A stretch of 6,750 nucleotides of DNA from Fibrobacteres bacterium CG2_30_45_31 (GTDB taxonomy: Bacteria > Fibrobacterota > Fibrobacteria > Fibrobacterales > Fibrobacteraceae). The position numbers and the translations under genes are program-made. Shown here in pieces: positions 1 to 5,487 of this stretch. Under the pieces are notes generated by a model. The model worked only from the letters and a program-made list of their open reading frames with translations, was not told the DNA's origin and did no database searches. Location: NCBI GenBank assembly GCA_001873075.1, contig MNYL01000145.1:1-6750 (forward strand), written 5' to 3'. Position 1 is the stretch's first letter. Each line of letters begins with the position of its first letter.

Positions 1-2
1 TT

Positions 3-203
3 ACCTTTACGGTTCCTCATTCTGGATCTACAAGGATTGATGCATTCTCCTCTCTGGGACAGCATCTGGCAACTATTTATAGTGGAATGGCAAATGGAAC
101 ACAAACCGTCATCTGGAATACCGCTATTCTGCCACAGGGGACGTACTTCGTAAGCCTATCCCAAGGAACGTCTTCGCAGACAATACGTTATACGATTCGT
201 TAA
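3..203 (+). CDS. C-terminal tail of a secreted protein with a FlgD-Ig / T9SS-type sorting domain (5' partial)
   Basis: Only the last 66 codons are in the window, read in the frame that ends at the TAA at 201-203. The visible residues look like a small beta-sandwich: an opening strand ending in RIDAFSSLGQHLATIY, then a turn, then TVIWNTAILPQGTYFVSLSQG and a last strand ending in YTIR. This order (D/A-F-x-x-x-G, V-x-W, then L-x-x-G-x-Y-x-x-x-L and a basic end) is the usual form of FlgD-Ig-like and type IX secretion type A sorting domains, which sit at the extreme C-terminus of exported enzymes and adhesins in Fibrobacterota and Bacteroidota. By family knowledge the protein would be exported and surface-attached or released; the catalytic or binding part lies outside the window. 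A strong hairpin terminator follows 24 bases after the stop. The fragment is short, so the domain call is by pattern only. Confidence 0.7.
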   Translation, partial: TFTVPHSGSTRIDAFSSLGQHLATIYSGMANGTQTVIWNTAILPQGTYFVSLSQGTSSQTIRYTIR

Positions 204-227
204 CGAAAAAGGGAAAAGATTACACAA

Positions 228-265
228 AAAAGCTCCAGTCTAAAAAAGACCGGAGCTTTTCTTTT
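228..265. terminator. Bidirectional Rho-independent terminator between convergent genes
   Basis: AAAAGCTCC (228-236) pairs with GGAGCTTTT (252-260). One A/C mismatch follows, then GTC (238-240) pairs with GAC (248-250) around the loop TAAAAAA. On + the stem runs into TTTTCTTTT, ending the secreted-protein gene. On - it is followed by a T-run (complement of the A-run at 226-231), ending the lipoprotein-OmpA-antitoxin unit. A single element serving two convergent genes fits its position. Confidence 0.85.
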
Positions 266-310
266 GAACTTTATAGCTCATTGAGAATAGAAAAAATTCA
301 AAGTAACATT

Positions 311-514
311 TTAAGGCTCTTCCCAAATGCGATTGGGGAGCTTGCCTATATCCCGAAAATCCAACTTAGTGGACTCTGGAGTTTCGATGCTCACCAGTCG
401 CGCAAGAGGTTTACCTGATCGTTCTATGACAATTTCATCTCCACGGAGAGCCACCTGGTTTAGAAGAGATCCGAAATTTTGGCGAGCTTCCATTGCTGAA
501 ACAATCTTTGCCAT
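311..514 (-). CDS. Phd/YefM-family antitoxin-like protein, no toxin partner visible
   Basis: The 67-residue product fits the Phd/YefM N-terminal DNA-binding fold: an opening strand (AKIVSAMEAR), the helix RQNFGSLLNQVALRG at 11-25, then the conserved beta hairpin DEIVIERSGKPLARLVSI at 26-43. The usual Phd pattern (s-x-x-E/A-R-x-x-F, then v-I-x-R-x-G-K-P-x-A-x-L-V) is intact. In the family this half dimerises and binds the operator, while the C-terminal tail (44-67 here) blocks a Doc, RelE or YoeB-type toxin. No toxin gene lies on either side: downstream there are only about 50 bases before the terminator, and upstream is ompA. The start ATG (512-514) follows the ompA stop by 15 bases, with a modest AGG-containing site between, so it is probably translated from the same transcript. 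It could be an orphan antitoxin, a transcriptional regulator, or the remnant of a lost toxin-antitoxin pair. The family call is firm; a toxin-neutralising role is unproven. Confidence 0.85.
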   Translation of the reverse strand: MAKIVSAMEARQNFGSLLNQVALRGDEIVIERSGKPLARLVSIETPESTKLDFRDIGKLPNRIWEEP

Positions 515-529
515 TGTATCTACCTAAAG

Positions 530-1558
530 TTACTGAAGTGCTTTATCTTGGATCACCAAGTCCACGCGACGATTCTTCTGACGCCCTTCCTTGGTAGCAT
601 TGTCAGCAATAGGCACATTCATACCAAGGCCCTTAGCGCTAAGACGGCCTGATTCAATACCCTGCTCCACCAAGAAATCCAAAACATTCTGAGCACGCTG
701 TTCTGAAAGTTTCATGTTGTGATCTGCAGAACCTGTATTATCCGTATGACCTTCAACGGACACATTCAATTCCTGATACACCGAAAGAATGCCCGCCACC
801 TTTGCAAGGCTCGTTTTAAGATCACCCTTCAAAGAGGCTTTATCTACATCAAACAGAATATCAGACATAGAAAGAATAATGCCACGCGCATCTTGGCTCA
901 CTTGAATGAGTTTGGATTGCAATTCGTTTAACCTATTTTTTGCTTCATTCTGGCGCGCTTCTGCTTTGGCGCGTTCTTCATCAAGCGCCTTCTTCAACGC
1001 GGCTTCACGAGCATTCGCTTCGGAGATCAGCTCATCTTGTTTTTTCTGCATTTCTGCTTGCAAACGAGCGTTTTGGTCTTTCATAGCTTCACTCGTCTGC
1101 GCCAAACGTGTCCGTTCCGCTTCTAGATCAGCAGCGAGCGTCGAAACCTTACCGCTCCGTGTTTCACCAATACGTTCTTGAATATTTTCAATCGCTTCCA
1201 TAGTCGTACGGCGCTTTTGCCAGTTACTCGAAATATTATTACGAGAGGCCTGAGCTTGCATTTCAGCAGTAATTATTTCGACATAAAGAGAGCAGGCCTT
1301 AGCTTGTGCATTGACTTCACTTCCCTTCGGGTCATTCTTTTCCAAGTAGACCAACCGATTCACACGAGACTTGGCTTCTGCCATAGTCATTTGCACTTCA
1401 CGGGAATTGGAAGGAAGTGCGGCCTCTAAAGAGCTCAATGTTTTGAGATAATAATTACCATCTCTTTTAATGGGAGTGGCAGATGCCGTAGTGGCTTCTG
1501 TAGCGAAAGAAAAAGCAGCAAAGGCCAATGAGGCCACAATCAATTTTTGAAAGTTCAT
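530..1558 (-). CDS. OmpA-family periplasmic coiled-coil protein with C-terminal peptidoglycan-binding domain
   Basis: A 342-residue exported protein. Residues 1 to about 28 form a signal peptide (basic start, hydrophobic core LIVASLAFAAFSFA, A-T-A-S-A region). Residues 30-130 are helical. Residues 140-225 are a long charged, heptad-like coiled coil rich in Glu, Ala, Lys and Arg. Residues 232-338 are an OmpA/MotB-like domain: LFDVDKASLK, VEGHTDNTGS (268-277), LSEQRAQNV and KNRRVDLVI (328-336). Asp273 and Arg288 are spaced 15 residues apart, as are the diaminopimelate-contacting Asp and Arg in OmpA of Acinetobacter, so peptidoglycan binding is likely. There is no N-terminal beta-barrel, so the protein is a periplasmic spacer or anchor and not a porin. 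The start ATG overlaps the stop of the upstream lipoprotein gene by four bases (ATGA) and has AAGGAGA just before it, indicating translational coupling. The pair probably works together at the outer membrane-peptidoglycan interface (inference). Confidence 0.93.
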   Translation of the reverse strand: MNFQKLIVASLAFAAFSFATEATTASATPIKRDGNYYLKTLSSLEAALPSNSREVQMTMAEAKSRVNRLVYLEKNDPKGSEVNAQAKACSLYVEIITAEMQAQASRNNISSNWQKRRTTMEAIENIQERIGETRSGKVSTLAADLEAERTRLAQTSEAMKDQNARLQAEMQKKQDELISEANAREAALKKALDEERAKAEARQNEAKNRLNELQSKLIQVSQDARGIILSMSDILFDVDKASLKGDLKTSLAKVAGILSVYQELNVSVEGHTDNTGSADHNMKLSEQRAQNVLDFLVEQGIESGRLSAKGLGMNVPIADNATKEGRQKNRRVDLVIQDKALQ

Positions 1559-1944
1559 GGGGTCTCCTTAATCTTGGCTTCATTTTCCAAAATGTTCTGA
1601 TATAAAAGTTTGCGTTCCATATCGGCACGTAAATCATTTGTCAGCAGAGAGTCTTCGCGGACTACAGAATCACGCGTAGCCGTAGCAAAAGCCAACTTGT
1701 ACTCTAGGCGACTTTGATCGGCGGCGGCCCATGCCTTTTCATATTCTTTTTCTGCTTTGTATGCCTTCGCCTGTTCCAGATTCGTTCGTGCGGCTTGCGT
1801 CTTAGTGGAATCCAATTTTTCGTTTTGGGCAATCATCCCAATTAATTCAGCTTCTTGGATCGACGTATCCACAACAGCTTGATGAGAGGCACAACCCATC
1901 ACCAGCGTGACAGCGGCGCCTATTATCCATATCTTTGTATTCAT
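1555..1944 (-). CDS. Small outer-membrane-type lipoprotein, helical (DUF4398-like), paired with OmpA protein
   Basis: A 129-residue product. The N-terminus is a lipoprotein signal: a lysine at residue 4, hydrophobic IWIIGAAVTLVMG, and lipobox V-M-G-C with the lipidated Cys at 18. Ala19 and Ser20 follow, with no Asp at +2, which by the E. coli rule favours sorting to the outer membrane. The rest is strongly helical and alanine/glutamate rich, with a central part (about 50-90: AARTNLEQAKAYKAEKEYEKAW...) typical of DUF4398-type lipoproteins, which commonly sit beside OmpA-domain genes; the assignment is by pattern only. The ATG has AAGGAG five bases upstream. It is the first gene of the minus-strand unit and overlaps the OmpA gene by four bases. 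It starts close to, and divergently from, xseA. Its function is unknown; a structural role tethering or stabilising the envelope with the OmpA-like partner is an inference from the pairing. Confidence 0.85.
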   Translation of the reverse strand: MNTKIWIIGAAVTLVMGCASHQAVVDTSIQEAELIGMIAQNEKLDSTKTQAARTNLEQAKAYKAEKEYEKAWAAADQSRLEYKLAFATATRDSVVREDSLLTNDLRADMERKLLYQNILENEAKIKETP

Positions 1945-1956
1945 CGTTGCTCCTTA

Positions 1957-1969
1957 GAGGTCCAGTTTG
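1957..1969 (+). promoter_or_regulatory. Possible ribosome binding site and TTG start for a longer XseA
   Basis: GAGG at 1957-1960 lies six bases before TTG 1967-1969, the same site and spacing seen for the 95-aa gene and the CorC-like gene in this window. The frame continues without a stop into xseA. Against it: TTG is a weak start, and the two divergent genes would then be 22 bases apart with no separate room for promoters. Confidence 0.35.
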
Positions 1970-2014
1970 TCCAAAAGTTTAGACAATACCGAAAGAAAAA
2001 TACATATTATCGCC

Positions 2015-3316
2015 ATGGAAGATACCCCTAAAACCTATCCCGTCAGCAAATACCTCGCATCCATTAAAAAGCTCCTTGAAACAAAAGTGCCCCAAATTTG
2101 GGTGCATGGTGTTGTCACTCAAGTCGTTGAGCGTGGACGCATTGTGTATCTGAACATTGCAGAGTTTGTGGAAGGCGATGTCAAACCGGTGGCATCTCTA
2201 CCCCTCTATACTTTTACTACTGAATTTGTACGAATTCAGGAAAATTTGGCAAGTTTGCCCAAGCCCTTTATCATTAAAGATCAAATCAAAGTCAATATTC
2301 TCATTGAAGCCGATTTGTATGTCCCTTATGGTAAATTTCAGGCGCGTCTTGTAGATATTGACCCTTCCTTTACCATTGGAGAACTTACTCTCACACGTCA
2401 AGCGATCTTAAAGCGCCTCACCGAAGAGGGCTTGCTCCGCCTCAACGCGACACGCGAATTTGCAGCGGTGCCCTTGAAAGTCGGACTCATCACCGGCGAA
2501 GGCACTGCCGCTTACCAAGATTTTTGCACCACACTTCAAAATTCTCATTTCGCGTTTCAGATTACCCCGGCCTTTGCGCGCATGCAAGGGAATGACACAG
2601 AGACCACCATTTTGGAAGCGTTGGGAACGTTACGAGCGAACGAGGATCTGGATGTCATTTGCATTATCCGTGGCGGAGGTTCAAAAACAGATCTCAACTA
2701 TTTTGATAGCGAAGCGTTGTGCCGTGCAGTCGCCCAATTTCCCACTCCTGTTCTCACTGGCATCGGTCATGAGATCGACCAGAGCCTACTCGATCTTGTC
2801 GCCTGGGAAGCTTGCATTACGCCTACCGATTGTGCGAAAAAATTAATCAAACAAGTGGAACTTTCTTGGGAAAAAACGCAAGATTTAGCGATGGAAATAG
2901 CGACTACCGTACGCACTCAATTGGCACAGTCCAAAGATCATTTACGTCAAGTGCAAGGAAATCTGACGCGCCAATTTTCCACACGCCTCGTTCAAGAACG
3001 CGAACGGTTGGCTTCCTCTTCCCGAATTCTTTTGAAAATGCCATTCCGAATTCTTAAAACAGAAAGCGAACTCATTACCCGCAACAAAGAAGGTTTGAGG
3101 TTTGGTGTTCAAAAATTACTACAACTGGAAACATCGCGATTTGCCCTTGTGGAACAACGAGTCAGAACGAACGATCCTAAAACCATGCTCGCTAAAGGTT
3201 ACAGCCTCACCACACGAAAAGATGGTAAATTATTACGCCATAGAGATGAAGTTCAAACCGGGGATCTTCTCACCACCCATTTAGAGAATGGCTCCGTTGA
3301 ATCTATTGTCCAATAA
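2015..3316 (+). CDS. xseA: Exodeoxyribonuclease VII large subunit
   Basis: XseA is the catalytic subunit of exonuclease VII, which with several copies of small XseB degrades single-stranded DNA from both ends in the cytoplasm. From the ATG the product has 433 residues, in the family range. Order: YPVSKYL (8-14, the usual start of homology), an OB-fold DNA-binding domain to about 115, the nuclease domain to about 285, long helices to about 375, and the C-terminal LAKGYSL (393-399) and GDLLTTHLENG motif. Asp169 (in TAAYQDF), Arg219 (in IIRGGGSK), His252 and Asp255 (in GIGHEID) are all present; Asp-to-Arg is 50 residues and Arg-to-His 33, as in the E. coli enzyme. The OB domain is divergent and lacks the common SGHxYFxLKD motif. 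The start is uncertain: ATG 2015 has no ribosome site, while an in-frame TTG at 1967 (16 residues longer) has GAGG six bases before it but leaves only 22 bases to the divergent gene. No xseB is adjacent. Confidence 0.95.
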   Translation: MEDTPKTYPVSKYLASIKKLLETKVPQIWVHGVVTQVVERGRIVYLNIAEFVEGDVKPVASLPLYTFTTEFVRIQENLASLPKPFIIKDQIKVNILIEADLYVPYGKFQARLVDIDPSFTIGELTLTRQAILKRLTEEGLLRLNATREFAAVPLKVGLITGEGTAAYQDFCTTLQNSHFAFQITPAFARMQGNDTETTILEALGTLRANEDLDVICIIRGGGSKTDLNYFDSEALCRAVAQFPTPVLTGIGHEIDQSLLDLVAWEACITPTDCAKKLIKQVELSWEKTQDLAMEIATTVRTQLAQSKDHLRQVQGNLTRQFSTRLVQERERLASSSRILLKMPFRILKTESELITRNKEGLRFGVQKLLQLETSRFALVEQRVRTNDPKTMLAKGYSLTTRKDGKLLRHRDEVQTGDLLTTHLENGSVESIVQ

Positions 3317-3357
3317 AAAAGGCCCGCCACAGAGCGAGTCTTGACTCTAAAGCCCCA
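3317..3357. terminator. Possible weak terminator between convergent xseA and the corC-like gene
   Basis: This 41-base gap separates two convergent stops. On the minus strand GCTTTAGAG can pair with CTCTGTGGC (nine positions with two G-U pairs and one mismatch) around a 10-base loop, followed shortly by GGGCC and a T6 run (complement of 3315-3320). On + a similar imperfect fold leads towards TTATTTTTTAT at 3357-3367. The stem is far weaker than the one at 228-265; only position and the flanking T-runs support the call. Confidence 0.35.
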
Positions 3358-4647
3358 TTATTTTTTATCAGAGCTTGGCAAAATCATCATCACCTTAGTC
3401 ATGCGAGTGCCTTCCACCTTCAAGACGCGGAACTTATAACCCTGAATAGTCACTTCTGAACCTGCAGCGGGAATCACACCCAAAGTCGCTTGGATGAGCC
3501 CCGAGAGCGTTTCCACATGAACATTCGTCGGCGAATCTAAAGAAATATCGAGTTCATATTCCAAGTCCGAAAGGGTCATCAATGGATCTAGTATGTAGCG
3601 GCCATCTTTCAATTTCTGGATTTCATCGTCTTCATCTTCATCATCTTCATCTTTTATTTCACCGACGATTTCTTCCACAATATCTTCGATAGTAACAAGC
3701 CCTGCGATGCCCCCATATTCATCAACGACAATGGCAAGCTGATTTCCGTTTTTGCGGAGTTCCCGGAGCAAGTCATCGATCTTTTTATGATGCGGAACAA
3801 AAATTGCTGGCATGACGAGGCTTTCTAAATCAAATTTTTCGGTGCCATGTTCCGTGTACCATTCCAAAAAATCACGATTGGAAAGAATACCAATGATACT
3901 ATCTACAGAATCGCGGTACACTGGCAAGCGGGAATGACGCTCGCTATTGAGAATATGAATAGTCTCTTCCAGAGAAGTTCCTACCTCAATAGCACACATA
4001 TCGACACGAGGAGTCATAATCTCGCGCACAGGTGTTTCTACAAAATCAAAGATGTTGAGAATCATCTGACGTTCTTCATCTTCTAACGCGTCTTCTTCCT
4101 TAGAGGGGGTCATGTCTGCCTGAAGCGCGTCGCGTTTCTCTTCAGAGAGAAAACTGAACTTGGGATCGTAACCCAATGCCCCTAACATAGCAACGTAAAT
4201 TTTATTCGCGGCCTTAGCTGGTAACAGCAATGGGAGACGGAAGTAATGATACACAGGATCCAGCAAGCGCATGAACGTGTCGGGTTTAAGATGGCCCACT
4301 ACACTGGGGAGAAACACTGTGAATGTATAAACAACGCCACCCGCAACAACCGCGTAGAGGCAAAATCCAAGAATCGGGTAGGGGTGCAAAGCGGGGACGA
4401 GTTCACGAAAAAGAACATATCCGAGAGCCCCGGAACACACGTTACAAAAGATACGAGTCAGGGAAATAGATTCACTGAAACCGGGGCTTGCTACCCGTTC
4501 TGCAATGCGCATTTCTCGTTCATCACAGTCATGGGCATCACGATTGGAGCAGATCACCACAAAAACGACTTTAATCAGAGAGAACAAGCCGGAGATGGAT
4601 AAGAAAAAGAGAATCGCAAGAATAAGATAAATGAGGTTATTAGTCAT
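3358..4647 (-). CDS. CNNM/CorC (HlyC)-family membrane protein with tandem CBS domains
   Basis: A 429-residue protein. Residues 1 to about 160 are membrane-embedded (hydrophobic stretches near 4-33, 68-86, 92-114 and possibly 137-157) and occupy the place of the DUF21/CNNM domain. CBS1 begins at VREIMTPRVDM (207-217) and runs to about 265. CBS2 is about 280-335 and holds VVDEYGGIAGLVTIEDIVEE (307-326), the family hallmark. An acidic run (330-342) leads to the CorC/HlyC C-terminal domain (about 345-425). Relatives bind adenine nucleotides in the CBS pair and are tied to Mg2+ or Co2+ transport or resistance. Oddity: the membrane domain lacks the usual S-x-x-E-x-A motif (SLIKVV at 23-28, Lys for Glu) and the GE-x-x-PK motif near 112-121, so transport is doubtful. 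The ATG at 4645-4647 is preferred over a TTG 12 bases upstream because GAGG lies six bases before it. It overlaps the ybeY stop by eight bases. The C-terminal two-thirds is a secure assignment; substrate unknown. Confidence 0.92.
   Translation of the reverse strand: MTNNLIYLILAILFFLSISGLFSLIKVVFVVICSNRDAHDCDEREMRIAERVASPGFSESISLTRIFCNVCSGALGYVLFRELVPALHPYPILGFCLYAVVAGGVVYTFTVFLPSVVGHLKPDTFMRLLDPVYHYFRLPLLLPAKAANKIYVAMLGALGYDPKFSFLSEEKRDALQADMTPSKEEDALEDEERQMILNIFDFVETPVREIMTPRVDMCAIEVGTSLEETIHILNSERHSRLPVYRDSVDSIIGILSNRDFLEWYTEHGTEKFDLESLVMPAIFVPHHKKIDDLLRELRKNGNQLAIVVDEYGGIAGLVTIEDIVEEIVGEIKDEDDEDEDDEIQKLKDGRYILDPLMTLSDLEYELDISLDSPTNVHVETLSGLIQATLGVIPAAGSEVTIQGYKFRVLKVEGTRMTKVMMILPSSDKK
3622..3653 (-). 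repeat. Low-complexity trinucleotide tract encoding an acidic linker
   Basis: On + the tract is a run of TTC/ATC triplets with small variations; on - it reads as GAT/GAA/GAC codons giving Asp/Glu residues in the linker between CBS2 and the C-terminal domain of the CorC-like protein. It is in frame, so length changes would be multiples of three residues if it slips. Confidence 0.7.
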
Positions 4648-5149
4648 TGTTATCCTCAATCTCGTAAGGATTCAATCCCAAAATTTCTTGTTCTCTACGA
4701 CGCATGACGCGACGATCTGGGGCCTTGAGATGATCATAACCAGAGAGATGCAAAAGCCCATGCACAAGAACGCGTTTGAGTTCCGCATAAAATGAATTTT
4801 CATATTGGGGAGCTTGACGCATCACCTGATCTTTGGCAATGTAAATTTCCCCAAGTAAATAAGGCTCATGCCATTCGTAAGACAAAACATCGGTGACTTT
4901 ATCCAATTTTCGATGATCCCGATTCATGGTTCGAATGGTTTCATCGGAGCAAAGAACCACATTGACATTCCCTGTAGAACCTTCTTCAATCAGAAGCTTT
5001 TTAGCCAAAGGTTCAAAACGGGCTACCCAAGGGAATTTTTGATTTTCCTGCTCGCAAAAGAAACTTACTTCAAAAGCAGGAATGCGACTTTTTTTCAAAG
5101 TCTTTTTTTGATTATGATTGGGGTCGGGGTCGGGCATCCTAGAGTTCAT
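4640..5149 (-). CDS. ybeY: YbeY endoribonuclease, rRNA maturation factor
   Basis: YbeY is a metal-dependent single-strand endoribonuclease needed for 16S rRNA 3'-end maturation and ribosome quality control in the cytoplasm. The signature HGLLHLSGYDH occurs at 130-140 (from the start used here), with the three zinc-binding histidines His130, His134 and His140 in the H-x3-H-x5-H pattern. The conserved upstream block MNRDHRKLDKVTDVLSYEW (75-93) contains the family arginine (Arg80), and LGEIYIAKD follows. Homology starts near residue 23; the first 22 or so residues (rich in Pro, Asp, Asn, Lys) are an unusual N-terminal extension. The start is uncertain: ATG 5149 overlaps the upstream stop by 11 bases, ATG 5137 sits one base after it, and a TTG at 5170 is also open; none has a good ribosome site, so translation is probably coupled to the upstream gene. 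The CorC-like gene downstream overlaps by eight bases, matching the conserved ybeY-corC order. Confidence 0.93.
   Translation of the reverse strand: MNSRMPDPDPNHNQKKTLKKSRIPAFEVSFFCEQENQKFPWVARFEPLAKKLLIEEGSTGNVNVVLCSDETIRTMNRDHRKLDKVTDVLSYEWHEPYLLGEIYIAKDQVMRQAPQYENSFYAELKRVLVHGLLHLSGYDHLKAPDRRVMRRREQEILGLNPYEIEDNND
4654..4657 (-). promoter_or_regulatory. Ribosome binding site deciding the CorC-like gene start
   Basis: On - the end of ybeY contains GAGG followed by six bases and the ATG at 4645-4647. The longer TTG reading at 4659 would overlap this site, so the ATG is the better start. The site lies inside the last ybeY codons, which suggests coupled translation. Confidence 0.7.
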
Positions 5150-5426
5150 ACCACTTTTTGAGCATACCAATAATAGCCTCCGCTTGGGCTTTGCTGCTCA
5201 CATTAAACTTGCTCCGTTGTTTCAGTACACCTTGTACTTTCTGGTAGCGGCGGATGGAGACCTTGGGCTCACCAAATTCACCCGTTTTCTTGTCTTTGTC
5301 CTGGTAGAGATACATGATCGTCTGCCAAGCACCCTTGCTCAAATACTCTTTGGCAAGTTCCTTGACAACAATTTCACCTGTTTCATCAGCCATTTCGACT
5401 GTAGGCTCAACGTCTTCCATTTCCAT
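5139..5426 (-). CDS. Conserved-looking protein of unknown function, first gene of the ybeY operon
   Basis: I cannot assign a named family. The 95-residue soluble product has no signal peptide, membrane segment or cysteine. Visible parts: an acidic start (MEMEDVEPTVEMADETGE), a helix KELAKEYLSKGAW (23-34), a strand-like TIMYLYQ (36-42), the polar turn DKDKKTGEFGEP (43-54), a basic strand KVSIRRYQK (55-63), then SKFNVSS (72-78) and a closing helix ending in KKWYEL. The mix of conserved-looking aromatics, Gly and Arg on strands suggests a small alpha-beta fold, perhaps nucleic-acid or protein binding, but that is a guess. The frame is open much further upstream, to 5693, but that part has no start context. 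ATG 5424-5426 has GAGG six bases before it (5433-5436) and a promoter candidate about 35 bases upstream, so the short form is chosen. It overlaps or abuts ybeY, which makes co-expression with rRNA maturation likely. Confidence 0.85.
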   Translation of the reverse strand: MEMEDVEPTVEMADETGEIVVKELAKEYLSKGAWQTIMYLYQDKDKKTGEFGEPKVSIRRYQKVQGVLKQRSKFNVSSKAQAEAIIGMLKKWYEL

Positions 5427-5432
5427 GGCAAA

Positions 5433-5436
5433 CCTC
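5433..5436 (-). promoter_or_regulatory. Ribosome binding site deciding the 95-aa gene start
   Basis: GAGG on -, six bases before ATG 5424-5426. Another in-frame ATG at 5436-5438 overlaps this site, so the downstream ATG is favoured. Confidence 0.7.
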
Positions 5437-5458
5437 ATAGTTTGATGTTGTAAAAAAG

Positions 5459-5487
5459 ATAATAAGAAACGGGGCCTATAAAAACAA
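5459..5487 (-). promoter_or_regulatory. Sigma-70-like promoter candidate for the 95-aa gene-ybeY-corC operon
   Basis: On - the -35 box is TTGTTT (5487-5482), followed by exactly 17 bases and the -10 box TATTAT (5464-5459; five of six to TATAAT). Transcription would begin near 5452, giving a leader of about 25 bases with GAGG placed correctly. The -35 box is weak (three of six), but the spacing and position are good. Confidence 0.5.

Noticed and set aside
311..514. Complete type II toxin-antitoxin module
   Set aside because: Only the antitoxin-like half is present; the space to the terminator downstream is about 50 bases and the upstream gene is ompA.
1980..2010. TAGACA (1980-1985) and TATTAT (2005-2010) as an xseA promoter
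   Set aside because: The spacing is 19 bases and transcription would begin at or after ATG 2015, requiring leaderless translation; too weak to list as a feature.
5086..5108. Small hairpin (GACTTT/AAAGTC) followed by T7 on +, resembling a terminator
   Set aside because: The stem is six A/T-rich base pairs, lies inside ybeY in antisense, and no plus-strand gene ends there.
5120..5134. G-rich run GGGG-TC-GGGG-TC-GGG as a possible G-quadruplex
   Set aside because: Only three G-tracts with no fourth nearby; it is simply the Asp-Pro repeat codons at the start of ybeY read on the other strand.
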